Positions 47,596 to 56,754 of a DNA stretch of 64,000 nt are shown here, piece by piece. How positions within the stretch are numbered: position 1 is the first letter of the stretch; the number at the start of each line of letters is the position of its first letter. The stretch spans positions 7,378,001 to 7,442,000 of the forward strand of contig NZ_VIWU01000001.1 in NCBI RefSeq assembly GCF_007994075.1. The letters run 5' to 3'. The position numbers and the translations under genes were made by a program. This stretch comes from Pseudonocardia hierapolitana. Its GTDB lineage: Bacteria; Actinomycetota; Actinomycetes; Mycobacteriales; Pseudonocardiaceae. The notes beneath the pieces were generated by a model. The model was not told the origin of the DNA. It did not search any database and saw only the letters and a list, made by a program, of their open reading frames with translations.

Positions 47596-48641
47596 GCGAG
47601 CGGACCACGGGACAGACCGCCGTGCCGGCCGCCGACGAGCACGCGCGCGTCGAGAAGGCCGCCCGCGAGGCGGAGCCTGCCGCGTCGTCGTGGAGCCGGG
47701 TGCTCGACAGCGGGGCGGGGCGCAACCTCGGCCTCGTCGCCGTGCTTGTGCTGCTGGCCATCGTCGGTGTCGTCACCACCGACACGTTCCTGACCACGGC
47801 GAACCTGCTGACCGTCCTGACCCAGGCGTCGATCATCGGCGTGCTCACCGTCGGCGTGACGTTCGTGATCATCGGTGGTGGCATCGACCTGTCGGTCGGC
47901 AAGGTGATGGCGCTGGCCTCGGTGTGGGCCACCACCGTCGCGACCCAGTCCTACGGGCCCGTGGTGATGGTGCTCTGCGCCCTCGCGGTCGGCCTGGGCG
48001 CCGGGCTGGTCAACGGCCTGCTCATCGCGTACGGCCGGATCGTGCCGTTCATCGTCACCCTGGCCATGCTGATCTCCGCGCAGGGCCTGGCCGAGCGGAT
48101 CTCGGGGCGGCGCAGCCAGATCGTCACCGATCCGGTGATCGCCGGCATCGCCAACACCCGGCTGCTCGGCATCCCGCTGCTGGTCTACATCTTCGCCGCG
48201 GTGGTGGGCGTCGGGTGGGTGGTGCTCAACCGCACCACGTTCGGCCGCCGCACCTTCGCCATCGGCGGCAACCCCGAGGCGGCGCGCCTGGCCGGCCTCG
48301 ACGTGAAGCGGCACACGATCGGCCTCTACATGGTGTCCGGCCTGTGCTGCGGGATCGCCGCGATCATGATCGCATCGCTCACCACGACCGGGTCGAGCAC
48401 CCACGGCACGCTCTACGAGCTGGACGCGATCGCCGCGGTGATCATCGGCGGCACGCTGCTCTCCGGCGGCCGCGGCACGCTGATCGGCTCGATCCTCGGC
48501 GTGCTCGTGTTCACGACGATCACGAACCTGTTCGTGCTCAACAACCTCGCCACCGAGGTCCAGAACATCGCGAAGGGCGCGATCATCGTCGTCGCCGTGC
48601 TGATCCAGGCCCGCGCGCAGCGCTCGTCGTCCACCGCCTGA
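47592..48641 (+). CDS. Sugar ABC transporter permease (RbsC type)
   Basis: 349-residue CUT2 permease with about nine membrane segments; conserved ITFVIIGGGIDLSVGKVMAL-like stretch (TVGVTFVIIGGGIDLSVGKV), GRRTFAIGGNPEAARLAGLD and IGGTLLSGGRGTLIGSILG. The GTG at 47592 follows GAGGAGG in cassette C2; the open frame reaches back into the cassettes but without a better start. Works with the ATPase and the binding protein. Confidence 0.92.
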   Translation: MSERTTGQTAVPAADEHARVEKAAREAEPAASSWSRVLDSGAGRNLGLVAVLVLLAIVGVVTTDTFLTTANLLTVLTQASIIGVLTVGVTFVIIGGGIDLSVGKVMALASVWATTVATQSYGPVVMVLCALAVGLGAGLVNGLLIAYGRIVPFIVTLAMLISAQGLAERISGRRSQIVTDPVIAGIANTRLLGIPLLVYIFAAVVGVGWVVLNRTTFGRRTFAIGGNPEAARLAGLDVKRHTIGLYMVSGLCCGIAAIMIASLTTTGSSTHGTLYELDAIAAVIIGGTLLSGGRGTLIGSILGVLVFTTITNLFVLNNLATEVQNIAKGAIIVVAVLIQARAQRSSSTA

Positions 48642-48683
48642 CTTCGGCTGGCTGAGTTCCGGCTGGTTGTTTCCACTGGAGGG

Positions 48684-49754
48684 ATGAACATGTCCGACCC
48701 CACCCGGGGCCTGCACCGTCGCAGGTTCCTCACCGGCGCGCTCGGCGTCGGCGCCGGCGCGGCGCTCACCGCGTGCACGAGCAACGAGCCCGCCGGCGGG
48801 GGTGGCGGCCCCGCGGTCGCACCCGCACCCGCCGCGGGGGGCTCCGAGCCCGGCACGCCGGTCACCATCGGGTTCTCCGCTCCGGCGGCCGACCACGGCT
48901 GGATCGCGGCGATCGCGCAGAACGCGCAGGCACAGGCGGAGCAGTTCCCGGACGTCACGTTCGAGGCGGTCAACCCGACCAACGACATCGCCCAGCAGAT
49001 CGCGGCCGTCGAGACGCTGATCAACCGCGGTGTGGACGCGCTCGTGATCCTGCCCAACGACGGCAGCCAGCTCACCCGCGTGGGGCGGCAGGCGATGGAC
49101 GCCGGCGTCGCCGTGATCAACCTGGACCGGATCTTCGACTCGCCGCTCGCGTACCGCACCTGGATCGGCGGCGACAACTACGGCATGGGCGTGAGCGCGG
49201 GCCACTACATCGGCACCCGGCTGCGCGAGGCCGGTGTGGCCAACCCGATCATCGCCGAGATCGCAGGCATCGACAGCCTGCCGCTCACCCAGGAGCGCAG
49301 CCGCGGGTTCGCCGAAGCGCTGGCCACCTACGGCTTCGCCGTGGGCCCGCGCCAGGCCGCCGACTTCACCGCCCAGGGCGGCCAGGAGGTCACCGCGAAC
49401 CTGCTGCAGGCATCCCCCCGGCTGGACGCCGTGTGGAACCACGACGACGACCAGGGCATCGGCGTGCTCGCCGCGATCAACCAGGCGGGCCGCAACGAGT
49501 TCTTCATGGTCGGCGGCGCCGGATCGGCCAACGCGATGCGCGAGATCCAGGCCGACACCGGCGTGCTCAAGGCCACGGTGACCTACAGCCCGTCGATGGC
49601 GTCGTCGGCCGTTGCGCTCGCCAGGCTCGTGGCGCAGGGTCGGGGCATGAGCGATCTGGCCGAACAGGAGGTGCCGGCGTCGATCACGCTGGCGTCGGCG
49701 ACCATCACGAAGGAGAACGTGGCGAACTACCTGCCCCTCGGGTTCGAGTCATGA
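48684..49754 (+). CDS. Sugar ABC transporter substrate-binding lipoprotein (RbsB-like)
   Basis: 356-residue periplasmic binding protein of family 4 (PBP1 fold). The N terminus has a Tat-type signal (HRRRFLTGALGVGAGAAL) ending in a lipobox-like LTAC, then a Gly/Ala/Pro linker. Binding-domain landmarks: VTIGFSAPAADHGWIAA, LINRGVDALVILPNDGSQLT, VWNHDDDQGIGVLAAI and VGGAGSANAM. Supplies substrate to the permease/ATPase just upstream; ATGA overlap with the dehydrogenase. Confidence 0.92.
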   Translation: MNMSDPTRGLHRRRFLTGALGVGAGAALTACTSNEPAGGGGGPAVAPAPAAGGSEPGTPVTIGFSAPAADHGWIAAIAQNAQAQAEQFPDVTFEAVNPTNDIAQQIAAVETLINRGVDALVILPNDGSQLTRVGRQAMDAGVAVINLDRIFDSPLAYRTWIGGDNYGMGVSAGHYIGTRLREAGVANPIIAEIAGIDSLPLTQERSRGFAEALATYGFAVGPRQAADFTAQGGQEVTANLLQASPRLDAVWNHDDDQGIGVLAAINQAGRNEFFMVGGAGSANAMREIQADTGVLKATVTYSPSMASSAVALARLVAQGRGMSDLAEQEVPASITLASATITKENVANYLPLGFES

Positions 49755-50935
49755 GCGATGGCAAGGCGATGCTCGGCGTCGGGATGATCGGCTACGCCTT
49801 CATGGGCGCGGCCCACTCGCAGGCCTGGCGCACGGCGGGGCGGTTCTTCGATCTCCCGCTGCAGCCCGACATGGCGGTGCTCTGCGGCCGCACCGCCGAC
49901 GCCACCGCCGCGGCGGCCCAGCGCATGGGCTGGCGGCACACGGAGACCGACTGGAAGGCGCTGCTCGGCCGCGACGACGTGCAGCTGATCGACGTCTGCA
50001 CGCCGGGCGACACGCACGCCGAGATCGCGATCGCCGCGCTGGAGGCCGGCAAGCACGTGCTGTGCGAGAAGCCGCTCGCCAACACCGTCGACGAGGCCAA
50101 GGCCATGGTCGCGGCCGCCGAGGCGGCCAAGGCCAAGGGCGTGCGCAGCATGGTGGCTTTCAACTACCGTCGGGTGCCCGCGGTGGCGCTCGCGCGGCGG
50201 TTGGTGGAGCAGGGCCGGATCGGCGAGATCCGCCACGTCCGCGCGGTGTACCTGCAGGACTGGATCGTCGACCCGGAGTTCCCCCTGGTCTGGCGGCTGC
50301 AGAAGGACAAGGCCGGCTCGGGCGCACTGGGCGACATCGGGGCGCACATCGTCGACATGGCGCAGTTCGTCACCGGCGACCGCCTCACCGGGGTCTCCGC
50401 GCTCACCGAGACCTTCATCAAGGAGCGGCCGCTGCCGGAGGCGTCCAGCGGGCTGTCGGCGTCCGGGTCCAGTGAGCGGGGCGAGGTCACCGTCGACGAC
50501 ACGGCGTTGTTCATCGGCCGCTTCGGCGGAGGGGCCGTGGCGTCCTTCGAGGCCACGCGGTTCGCCACGGGCCGCAAGAACGCGCTGCGGCTGGAGATCA
50601 ACGGGAGCGCCGGTTCGCTCGCGTTCGACTTCGAGTCGATGAACGAGCTGTCGTTCTACGACGCAGGAGAGGACGCCGACACCGCGGGCTTCCGCCGGAT
50701 CTACGTGACCGAGCCGACCCACCCGTACGCGGGCGCGTGGTGGCCGCCGGGCCACGGGCTCGGCTACGAGCACTCGTTCACCCACGAGATCGTGGACCTG
50801 GTCCGCGACCTCGCCGCGGGCACCGACCCGACCCCGTCGTTCGCCGACGGGCTGCAGGTCCAGCAGGTGCTGGACGCAGTGGCCCGCTCGGCCGAGTCCG
50901 GCAGCCGCTGGGAACAGATCGCAGGAGAGGACTGA
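49751..50935 (+). CDS. Gfo/Idh/MocA-family oxidoreductase
   Basis: 394-residue NAD(P)-dependent sugar or inositol dehydrogenase-like protein. Rossmann start [17 protein letters not shown], family hallmark [15 protein letters not shown] with the catalytic Lys, and [20 protein letters not shown] with the active-site Asp/His. Together with the downstream TIM-barrel protein it probably oxidises and isomerises the imported sugar. Overlaps both neighbours (ATGA and TGATG). Confidence 0.9.
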   Translation: MSDGKAMLGVGMIGYAFMGAAHSQAWRTAGRFFDLPLQPDMAVLCGRTADATAAAAQRMGWRHTETDWKALLGRDDVQLIDVCTPGDTHAEIAIAALEAGKHVLCEKPLANTVDEAKAMVAAAEAAKAKGVRSMVAFNYRRVPAVALARRLVEQGRIGEIRHVRAVYLQDWIVDPEFPLVWRLQKDKAGSGALGDIGAHIVDMAQFVTGDRLTGVSALTETFIKERPLPEASSGLSASGSSERGEVTVDDTALFIGRFGGGAVASFEATRFATGRKNALRLEINGSAGSLAFDFESMNELSFYDAGEDADTAGFRRIYVTEPTHPYAGAWWPPGHGLGYEHSFTHEIVDLVRDLAAGTDPTPSFADGLQVQQVLDAVARSAESGSRWEQIAGED

Positions 50936-51942
50936 TGACGCGACCGATCACGCTGTTCACCGGCCAGTGGGCCGACCTGCCGTTCGAGGAGGTCGCCCGG
51001 CTCGCGGGGGAGTGGGGCTACGACGGGCTGGAGATCGCCTGCTGGGGCGACCACTTCGACGTCCGGGCCGCGGTCGAGGACGACTCCTACATCGCGGGCC
51101 GCCGGGAGATCCTCGAGAAGCACGGCCTGCAGGTCTTCGCGATCTCCAACCACCTGAACGGCCAGGCCGTCTGCGACGACCCGATCGACGAGCGGCACCG
51201 CGCCATCGTGCACCCGCGCGTCTGGGGCGACGGCGACCCCGAGGGCGTGCGCCAGCGGGCAGCGGAGGAGATGAAGTACACCGCCCGCGCCGCCGCGAAG
51301 CTCGGCGTGAACACGGTCATCGGGTTCACCGGGTCGAAGATCTGGAAGACCGTGGCGATGTTCCCGCCGGTGCCCGAGTCGATGATCGAGGACGGCTACC
51401 GCGACTTCGCCGAGCGCTGGAACCCGATCCTCGACGTGTTCGACGAGGTGGGCGTCCGGTTCGCGCACGAGGTCCACCCCTCGGAGATCGCCTACGACTA
51501 CTGGACGACGGTGCGCGCACTGGAGGCGGTCGGGCACCGGGAGGCGTTCGGGCTGAACTGGGACCCGAGCCACTTCGTCTGGCAGGACCTCGACCCGGTC
51601 GGGTTCCTCTGGGACTTCAAGGACCGGATCTACCACGTCGACTGCAAGGACGCGAAGCGCCAGGTCGGCAACGGCCGCAACGGCCGGATGGGCAGCCACC
51701 TCCCGTGGGCCGACCCGCGGCGCGGCTGGGACTTCGTCTCCACCGGCCACGGCGACGTGCCGTGGGAGGCGTGCTTCCGGATGCTCAACACGATCGGCTA
51801 CGACGGCCCCATCTCGGTCGAGTGGGAGGACGCCGGCATGGACCGCCTCGTCGGCGCCCCGGACGCGCTGGCCTTCGTGAAGCGCACGGCGTTCGACCCG
51901 CCCTCGGCGGCGTTCGACTCGGCGTTCAGCAGCGGCTCGTAA
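50935..51942 (+). CDS. Sugar phosphate isomerase/epimerase (TIM barrel)
   Basis: 335-residue xylose-isomerase-like TIM barrel of the AP endonuclease 2 family. Metal-binding residues are expected in [38 protein letters not shown] and [10 protein letters not shown]. Often paired with Gfo/Idh/MocA dehydrogenases in inositol or rare-sugar catabolism, as here. Last gene of the ROK-linked operon and followed by a 25-bp hairpin. Confidence 0.9.
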   Translation: MTRPITLFTGQWADLPFEEVARLAGEWGYDGLEIACWGDHFDVRAAVEDDSYIAGRREILEKHGLQVFAISNHLNGQAVCDDPIDERHRAIVHPRVWGDGDPEGVRQRAAEEMKYTARAAAKLGVNTVIGFTGSKIWKTVAMFPPVPESMIEDGYRDFAERWNPILDVFDEVGVRFAHEVHPSEIAYDYWTTVRALEAVGHREAFGLNWDPSHFVWQDLDPVGFLWDFKDRIYHVDCKDAKRQVGNGRNGRMGSHLPWADPRRGWDFVSTGHGDVPWEACFRMLNTIGYDGPISVEWEDAGMDRLVGAPDALAFVKRTAFDPPSAAFDSAFSSGS

Positions 51943-51954
51943 CCGCTCTCCCGA

Positions 51955-52009
51955 TTGCGGCAGGGCCACTTTCATGCCATCACGTGGCGTGAGGGTGGCT
52001 TTGCCGCAA
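51955..52009 (+). terminator. 25-bp hairpin after the sugar operon with G-U-only mismatches
   Basis: Arms 51955-51979 and 51985-52009 with a 5-base loop, 12 bases after the stop codon. The five DNA mismatches are all G-T, so plus-strand RNA pairs over all 25 positions while minus-strand RNA would not. This points to a selected RNA hairpin ending the operon. Confidence 0.75.
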
Positions 52010-52054
52010 CGCCGGGGTCTCCGGGCGTCCACCCGAAATCGGTGTGTGGGGTGT

Positions 52055-52192
52055 TCAGCGGCGCCAGTGGGCGCCGGCCACGGAGGCGGCGATCGCCCGG
52101 CGCAGGCGTTCGGCCACCGGGTCGACGTGGTCGATGTCGGCCCAGATCCTGCACAGGTCCGGCCGTGTGCACGGACCCCCCACGATGTGCAC
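52055..52192 (-). CDS. Small unrecognised protein (45 residues) after the acetyltransferase
   Basis: A GTG at 52192, 12 bases beyond the acetyltransferase stop, opens a 45-codon ORF ending at 52055. It reads VHIVGGPCTRPDLCRIWADI, then DHVDPVAERLRRAIAASVAG and AHWRR. Only three of 45 codons end in A or T, the strong third-position bias of true genes here. Two cysteines in the first 14 residues and a predicted amphipathic helix (residues 22-40) are the only features. No RBS is obvious, so it may rely on coupling to the upstream gene. Function unknown. Confidence 0.5.
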   Translation of the reverse strand: MHIVGGPCTRPDLCRIWADIDHVDPVAERLRRAIAASVAGAHWRR

Positions 52193-52204
52193 GGCCCGGG
52201 TCGC

Positions 52205-52750
52205 TCACACGCTGTCGCGCGAGAGGTCGGCCACGTAGAGCGCGAACGGGGCGTCCGGGTGCACGCCCGGCCACCCGGCGACCAGTCCCGGCAGGCGGAT
52301 CTCGCGGTCGTAGCGCATGCCGAGGCGTTCCATCACCGCCCGGGAGCGGCGGTTGTGCACCTCGGTGAACGCCACGACCTCGGTGGCCCCCAGCACGTCC
52401 GCGGCGAAGCGCAGGGCCTCGGCCCCGATCTCCGTGGCGTAGCCGCGCCCCCAGAGCGGCGTGCGCACGGCCCAGCCCACTTCGAGGCGGGGCTCGCCGT
52501 CGAGCTCGGTTCGGGACATCCCGCCCCGGCCGACCAGCTCGCCGGTGACGCGGTCGTGGGCGATCCACTTGTGCACGCCGTCGATCCGCCACCGCTCTCC
52601 CACGTGGGCGGCGAGCTCCCGCGCCGCGTCCCGCGAGAGGGCGGGGCCGGACCACTCCGCGATTCCCGGGTCCTGGTAGAGCTGGTAGAGCTCCTCGGCA
52701 TGGGCGGGCCCGATGGGCGTGAGCCGGAGCCGATCGGTGAGCCGTTGCAG
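52205..52750 (-). CDS. GNAT-family acetyltransferase (RimJ/RimL type), possible CTG start
   Basis: 181-residue GNAT domain: LTDRLRLTPIGPAHAEELYQ, VGWAVRTPLWGRGYATEIGA (acetyl-CoA loop), FTEVHNRRSRAVMERLGMRY. The family's N terminus begins directly at RLTDRLRL, but the only codon there that could start is CTG at 52750, preceded by GGGAGG with a 4-base gap. No ATG, GTG or TTG lies in frame between there and the far upstream shadow of the histidine kinase gene. Non-AUG start or a small sequence error are both possible. Confidence 0.75.
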   Translation of the reverse strand: MQRLTDRLRLTPIGPAHAEELYQLYQDPGIAEWSGPALSRDAARELAAHVGERWRIDGVHKWIAHDRVTGELVGRGGMSRTELDGEPRLEVGWAVRTPLWGRGYATEIGAEALRFAADVLGATEVVAFTEVHNRRSRAVMERLGMRYDREIRLPGLVAGWPGVHPDAPFALYVADLSRDSV

Positions 52751-52913
52751 CGGACCTCCCGATGTCCGATGTGGATGTTCTTGGCTCCGGCGCCGCGTTG
52801 ACCTAACGTCATCCTGTTCGGCGACGAAGGCGGCGATGGTTGCAGTGGACGAGGGTGCCGCGCCAGAGAATTCCCGCCGCCGGTGGCGCCGGGGACGGGG
52901 CGGGACGGAGACG

Positions 52914-53915
52914 ATGGCCACCCTGGCGGAGGCCAGGCGGGTCGCGGCTGCGGTGCGTGGCGGGCTCGGTGGACCCGACGCGTTCGGGGCGGCGCGCGCA
53001 CTGCGCAGGCTCCTCGACGCCGACGCCGTGGGGATCGGCGGCCTGCACGGGGCGCTGGTGTGGTCCGGACGAGCGCCGGACGACGCCGACGCCCTCGCCG
53101 ATGCCGTGTTGAGCAGCGACTCCCGCACGGGCGCCCGCGGGATCGTCGCGCTGCCCGTGCACGCCCGCGACGAGCTGGCCGGCGTGCTGGTCGTGGCGGG
53201 GCAGGTGGCGCTCGCCGCCGCACGCGAGGCGGCGCTCTGGCTCGGCGAGGCCCTCGAACGGGCCCGGCTGGAGGAGACCGCGGTCGTGGCCGAGCAGGCC
53301 GAGCTGCGAGCGTTGCGTGCGGAGATCTCACCGCACTTCGTCTACAACAGCCTCACCGCGATCGCCTCGTTCGTGAAGTCCGACCCGGAGCGGGCCCGCG
53401 ACCTCATGCTCGACTTCGCCGAGTACACCCGCCACAGCCTGGCCCGGCACGGCGACTACACCACCGTGTCGGGCGAGTTCCAGGCGATCGAGGCCTACCT
53501 GGCCCTGGCCAGGGCGGTGCTGGGGGAGCGGCTGAAGGTGCAGGTGCGCATCGCCCCGGAGATCCTGCCCGTCGCGCTGCCCTACCTCGCGCTCCAGCCG
53601 CTGGTGGAGAACGCCGTCCGCCACGGCGTCGAGCTGCCGGGTGGCAGCGGCCTCGTGCAGGTCAGCGGCGAGGCCGACGGCACCGAGTGCGTGATCGCCG
53701 TGGAGGATGACGGTCCGGGCATGGAACCGGAGTACGCGGCCGCGGTGCTCGCCGGTCAGGGCTCCCCGGGCAGCATGGGCCTGGTGAACGTCGATCGGCG
53801 GCTGCGCACCGTGTTCGGACCCGGCTACGGTCTCGTGATCGAGACGGAGAAGGGTGCTGGCACCCGGGTGCTGCTCCGGCTGCCGCGGTTCCAACCAGGG
53901 GTGGTGGCTTCATGA
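52914..53915 (+). CDS. LytS-type sensor histidine kinase
   Basis: 333-residue cytosolic kinase. After a GAF-like N-terminal domain (residues about 20-110, LRRLLDADAVGIGGLHGALV) comes the His_kinase domain with the phospho-His motif EISPHFVYNSLTAIASFVKS (about 130), the N box QPLVENAVRHGVELPGGSG and G box VEDDGPGMEPEY. No membrane helices. ATG at 52914 has GGAG upstream; an ATG at 52836 is an alternative start. ATGA overlap with the LytTR regulator, so the two form a two-component pair. Confidence 0.88.
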   Translation: MATLAEARRVAAAVRGGLGGPDAFGAARALRRLLDADAVGIGGLHGALVWSGRAPDDADALADAVLSSDSRTGARGIVALPVHARDELAGVLVVAGQVALAAAREAALWLGEALERARLEETAVVAEQAELRALRAEISPHFVYNSLTAIASFVKSDPERARDLMLDFAEYTRHSLARHGDYTTVSGEFQAIEAYLALARAVLGERLKVQVRIAPEILPVALPYLALQPLVENAVRHGVELPGGSGLVQVSGEADGTECVIAVEDDGPGMEPEYAAAVLAGQGSPGSMGLVNVDRRLRTVFGPGYGLVIETEKGAGTRVLLRLPRFQPGVVAS

Positions 53916-54688
53916 CCCGCCGCATGCGGGTGCTCGCGGTCGACGACGTCGCGCCGGCGCTCGCCGAGCTCAGCCGGCTGCTGCGCGAGTCGCCCGACGT
54001 CGGGGAGGTGGCGGAGGCGGGCGACCCGATCACGGCGCTCCGGCTGATCCAGGCCGGCCCGCTCGACGCCGTGTTCCTGGACATCTCGATGCCCGGGATG
54101 AACGGCCTCGAGCTCGCATCGCTGCTCGCCCGGATGACGGACCCACCTGTGGTCGTGTTCGTCACCGCGTACGAGGAGCACGCGGCCTCGGCGTACGGGA
54201 TCGGCGCGGTGGACTACCTGCTCAAGCCGGTGAGCGCGGAACGGCTCGCCGCCGCGCTCGCACGGGTGCGGCGGTTCGGCGCCGCGGAGACCGCGCCTGC
54301 GCCCACCCCCGTCGACGCGCTCCCCGCCGTGCCGGTCGAGCTCGCCGGGCGCACCCGCTTCGTGCGCCGCGACGACGTCCGCTTCGTCGAGGCGCACGGC
54401 GACTACGTGCGGCTGCACACCCCTTCCGGCGCACACCTCGTGCGCATCCCCATCTCCCGGCTCGAGGAGCACTGGCAGCACGCGGGCTTCAGCCGGGTGC
54501 ACCGCAGCTACCTGCTCGCCGTACCGGCCGTCCGGGAGCTGCGCAGCGACCTGTCCGGCGGGCTGCTGGCCCACACCGACGTCGGCGACGTACCCGTGAG
54601 CCGCAGGCACGCCCGCGAGCTGCGCGAGCAGCTCCTCGAAGCCGCCACGAGGGGCGCGTTCGAACCGCCCGACCAGCGGACCCGATGA
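53912..54688 (+). CDS. LytTR-family response regulator
   Basis: 258-residue regulator. Receiver domain residues 5-120 with acidic pocket VLAVDDVAPAL, phospho-acceptor Asp in AVFLDISMPGMNG, Thr in VVFVTAYEEHAASAYG and Lys in DYLLKPVSAE. LytTR DNA-binding domain from about 155 (RFVRRDDVRFVEAHGDYVRL, SRVHRSYLLAVPAVREL). Co-encoded with the LytS kinase. In other bacteria LytST pairs adjoin transporter genes they control, here the downstream symporter. Confidence 0.92.
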   Translation: MTRRMRVLAVDDVAPALAELSRLLRESPDVGEVAEAGDPITALRLIQAGPLDAVFLDISMPGMNGLELASLLARMTDPPVVVFVTAYEEHAASAYGIGAVDYLLKPVSAERLAAALARVRRFGAAETAPAPTPVDALPAVPVELAGRTRFVRRDDVRFVEAHGDYVRLHTPSGAHLVRIPISRLEEHWQHAGFSRVHRSYLLAVPAVRELRSDLSGGLLAHTDVGDVPVSRRHARELREQLLEAATRGAFEPPDQRTR

Positions 54689-54735
54689 AGCAGCAGCGCC
54701 GATGAAACAGCAGCGCCGATGAAACAGCAGCGCCG
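54685..54735 (+). repeat. 17-bp tandem repeat forming a chain of six-codon ORFs
   Basis: Three copies of ATGAAACAGCAGCGCCG (first with one variant base). The first two each encode MKQQRR followed by TGA, and each TGA overlaps the next ATG (ATGA). The first ATG also overlaps the LytTR stop, and the third copy runs on as the start of the small membrane protein at 54719. The result is a stop-start relay at 54685, 54702 and 54719. Confidence 0.85.
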
Positions 54736-55093
54736 CGTCGCGGTGACGAGCCCGCAGACCCGGGTGGCGCTGGCCGGGCGGCGCAGCGGCGCGCCCGCTT
54801 CGCCGCCGCACCTCGCCCCGGCCGACGCCGAGCGCGCCCGCCGCATCCACGACCGGCAGCTGCGCTACGCCCTCGCGGTGCTCGGGCTGCTCGGGGCGCT
54901 CCTGCTGGGGCTGCCGCTGGTGCTCGCGAGCATCCCCGCCCTCGACACGGTGCGGCTGGCCGGGATCCCGGTGTCCTGGCTGGCGGTCGCGGTGCTGCCG
55001 TTCCCGCTGATGGCGTTGCTCGCGGGGTGGCAGCTGCGGAAGGCCGAGCGGGTGGAGCGCTCCTGGCCGGTCCGGCGGCGGGTGGTCCGGTGA
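54719..55093 (+). CDS. Small two-helix membrane protein linked to the symporter (DUF485-like role)
   Basis: 124-residue basic protein with two hydrophobic helices (LRYALAVLGLLGALLLGLPL and SWLAVAVLPFPLMALLAGWQ) and charged ends. Such small proteins precede sodium:solute symporter genes in many genomes (DUF485-type partners). GTGA overlap with the symporter supports a shared function. Start at the third ATG of the 17-bp repeat; the first two give only six-codon ORFs. Sequence similarity to DUF485 itself is weak, so the family is not certain. Confidence 0.8.
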   Translation: MKQQRRVAVTSPQTRVALAGRRSGAPASPPHLAPADAERARRIHDRQLRYALAVLGLLGALLLGLPLVLASIPALDTVRLAGIPVSWLAVAVLPFPLMALLAGWQLRKAERVERSWPVRRRVVR

Positions 55094-56754
55094 TCCTCGC
55101 GATCGTCCCGGTGCTGCTGGTCACGTTGCTGATCGGCGCCCGCGGGGTCGCGGCCATGCGCACCACGTCGGACTTCCTGGTGGCGTCGCGCCGGATCTCC
55201 CCGACGGTCAACGCGGCCGCCGTGTCCGGCGAGTACCTGTCGGCCGCGTCGTTCCTCGGGATCGCCGGACTCGTCGTCAAGGACGGCGTCGGCTCGCTCT
55301 GGTACGCCGTCGGCTTCGCGGCGGGCTACGTCGCGATGCTCGCGCTCGTCGCCGCTCCGATGCGCCGCACCGGCGCGCTCACCGTGCCCGACTTCGCCGA
55401 GGCCCGGCTCGGGTCGCCCGCCCTGCGCAAGCTGTCGGCGGTGGTCGTGCTGGTGATCGGCTGCCTCTACCTGGTGCCGCAGTTCACCGCGGCCGGGCAG
55501 GTGCTGGGCGTGGTGAGCGGCAGCCCGTACTGGGTGGGCGTGGTGATCGCCGGTGCCGCCGTGAGCGTGACGCTCGCGCTCGGCGGCATGCGGGCGGCCA
55601 CGTACGTGCAGGCGTTCCAGTTCGTGCTGAAGCTCGTCCTGTTCATCGTGCCGGCGATCTGGCTGGTGCTGCAGGTCTCCCCGGACACCCGCCGCGACGC
55701 GCTGACCCCGGTGGAGTTCAGCCGGTTCGAGTCGGCCACGCCGGTGCAGTTCCGGCTCGACACCACCCTCACGATCACCGAGCCGACACCGGTGCGGGTG
55801 GCCGGGGGCGCGCCCGAGGAGCTGGCGCCGGGCGAGTACCACGCGGAGGCGGGGCAGACGTGGGAGTTCGCCGCAGGCGCCGCGGTGCCGCACGTCGGCG
55901 CCGGGCCGCCGGGCGGCCCGGACTGGGCCCGCCCGCTGCTCGACCCGGGCGGCCACCCGCTGCTCGCCACCTGGTCGGTGCTGGTGGCCACGGTGCTCGG
56001 CACGATGGGACTGCCGCACATCCTCATCCGGTTCCACACCAGCCCGGACGGTCGCGGCGCCCGCCGCACGGCCGCGATCACCGTGGCCCTGCTGGGTGTG
56101 TTCTACCTGTTCCCGGCGGTCTACGGGCTGCTCGGCGCGGTGCTGCTGCCGGAGCTGTACCTCTCCGGGGGCACGGACACGGTGGTCGTCGCGCTCCCGG
56201 CCCGGGTGGACGGCGGCTTCGCGGGCACGCTGTTCACCGCGCTGCTGACCGCCGGCGCGTTCGCGGCCTTCCTGGCGACGTCGCTCGGCCTGCTGCTCGC
56301 GGTGTCCGGCGCCCTGTCCCACGACCTGGTGCCGAGCACGCTGCGCCGGCTGCGGTTCACCCCGATCGTGGCGGCGCTCGCCGTCGTCCTGCTCGCCCTC
56401 CCCGCGGCCCGGCTCGACGTCGGGGTGCTCGTGACCTCGGCGTTCGCTGTGGCCGCGTCCACGTTCTGCCCGCTGCTCGTGCTCGGCATCTGGTGGCCGC
56501 GGCTCACGGCCCGCGGCGCGATCGTCGGGATGTCGACCGGGCTTCTCGCGTCGGCGGGTGTGATCGGGATCGACCTGTTCCTCGGTGTGCCGCCGGGGCT
56601 CGCCGGGATCCTCCTCGGCCAGCCCGCGCTGTGGTCCGTACCGCTCGCGTTCGCGACGATGGTGCTGGTCTCGCTGCGGGGCCGCCCACCGGCGTGGGCG
56701 TCGGCGGCGATGCTGCGGCTGCACCTGGACGAGACGGAGACCGGCCGCCGATGA
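55090..56754 (+). CDS. Sodium:solute symporter (acetate/carboxylate permease type)
   Basis: 554-residue symporter of the SSS family with about 13 membrane helices. Landmarks: RRISPTVNAAAVSGEYLSAA, SFLGIAGLVVKDGVGSLWY, GTMGLPHILIRFHTSPDGR and FLATSLGLLLAVSGALSHDL, closest to ActP/MctC-like acetate, pyruvate or propionate transporters. A hydrophilic insertion at about 210-280 is longer than usual. GTG start overlaps the small membrane protein. Probably controlled by the upstream LytS/LytTR pair. Confidence 0.9.
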   Translation: MILAIVPVLLVTLLIGARGVAAMRTTSDFLVASRRISPTVNAAAVSGEYLSAASFLGIAGLVVKDGVGSLWYAVGFAAGYVAMLALVAAPMRRTGALTVPDFAEARLGSPALRKLSAVVVLVIGCLYLVPQFTAAGQVLGVVSGSPYWVGVVIAGAAVSVTLALGGMRAATYVQAFQFVLKLVLFIVPAIWLVLQVSPDTRRDALTPVEFSRFESATPVQFRLDTTLTITEPTPVRVAGGAPEELAPGEYHAEAGQTWEFAAGAAVPHVGAGPPGGPDWARPLLDPGGHPLLATWSVLVATVLGTMGLPHILIRFHTSPDGRGARRTAAITVALLGVFYLFPAVYGLLGAVLLPELYLSGGTDTVVVALPARVDGGFAGTLFTALLTAGAFAAFLATSLGLLLAVSGALSHDLVPSTLRRLRFTPIVAALAVVLLALPAARLDVGVLVTSAFAVAASTFCPLLVLGIWWPRLTARGAIVGMSTGLLASAGVIGIDLFLGVPPGLAGILLGQPALWSVPLAFATMVLVSLRGRPPAWASAAMLRLHLDETETGRR

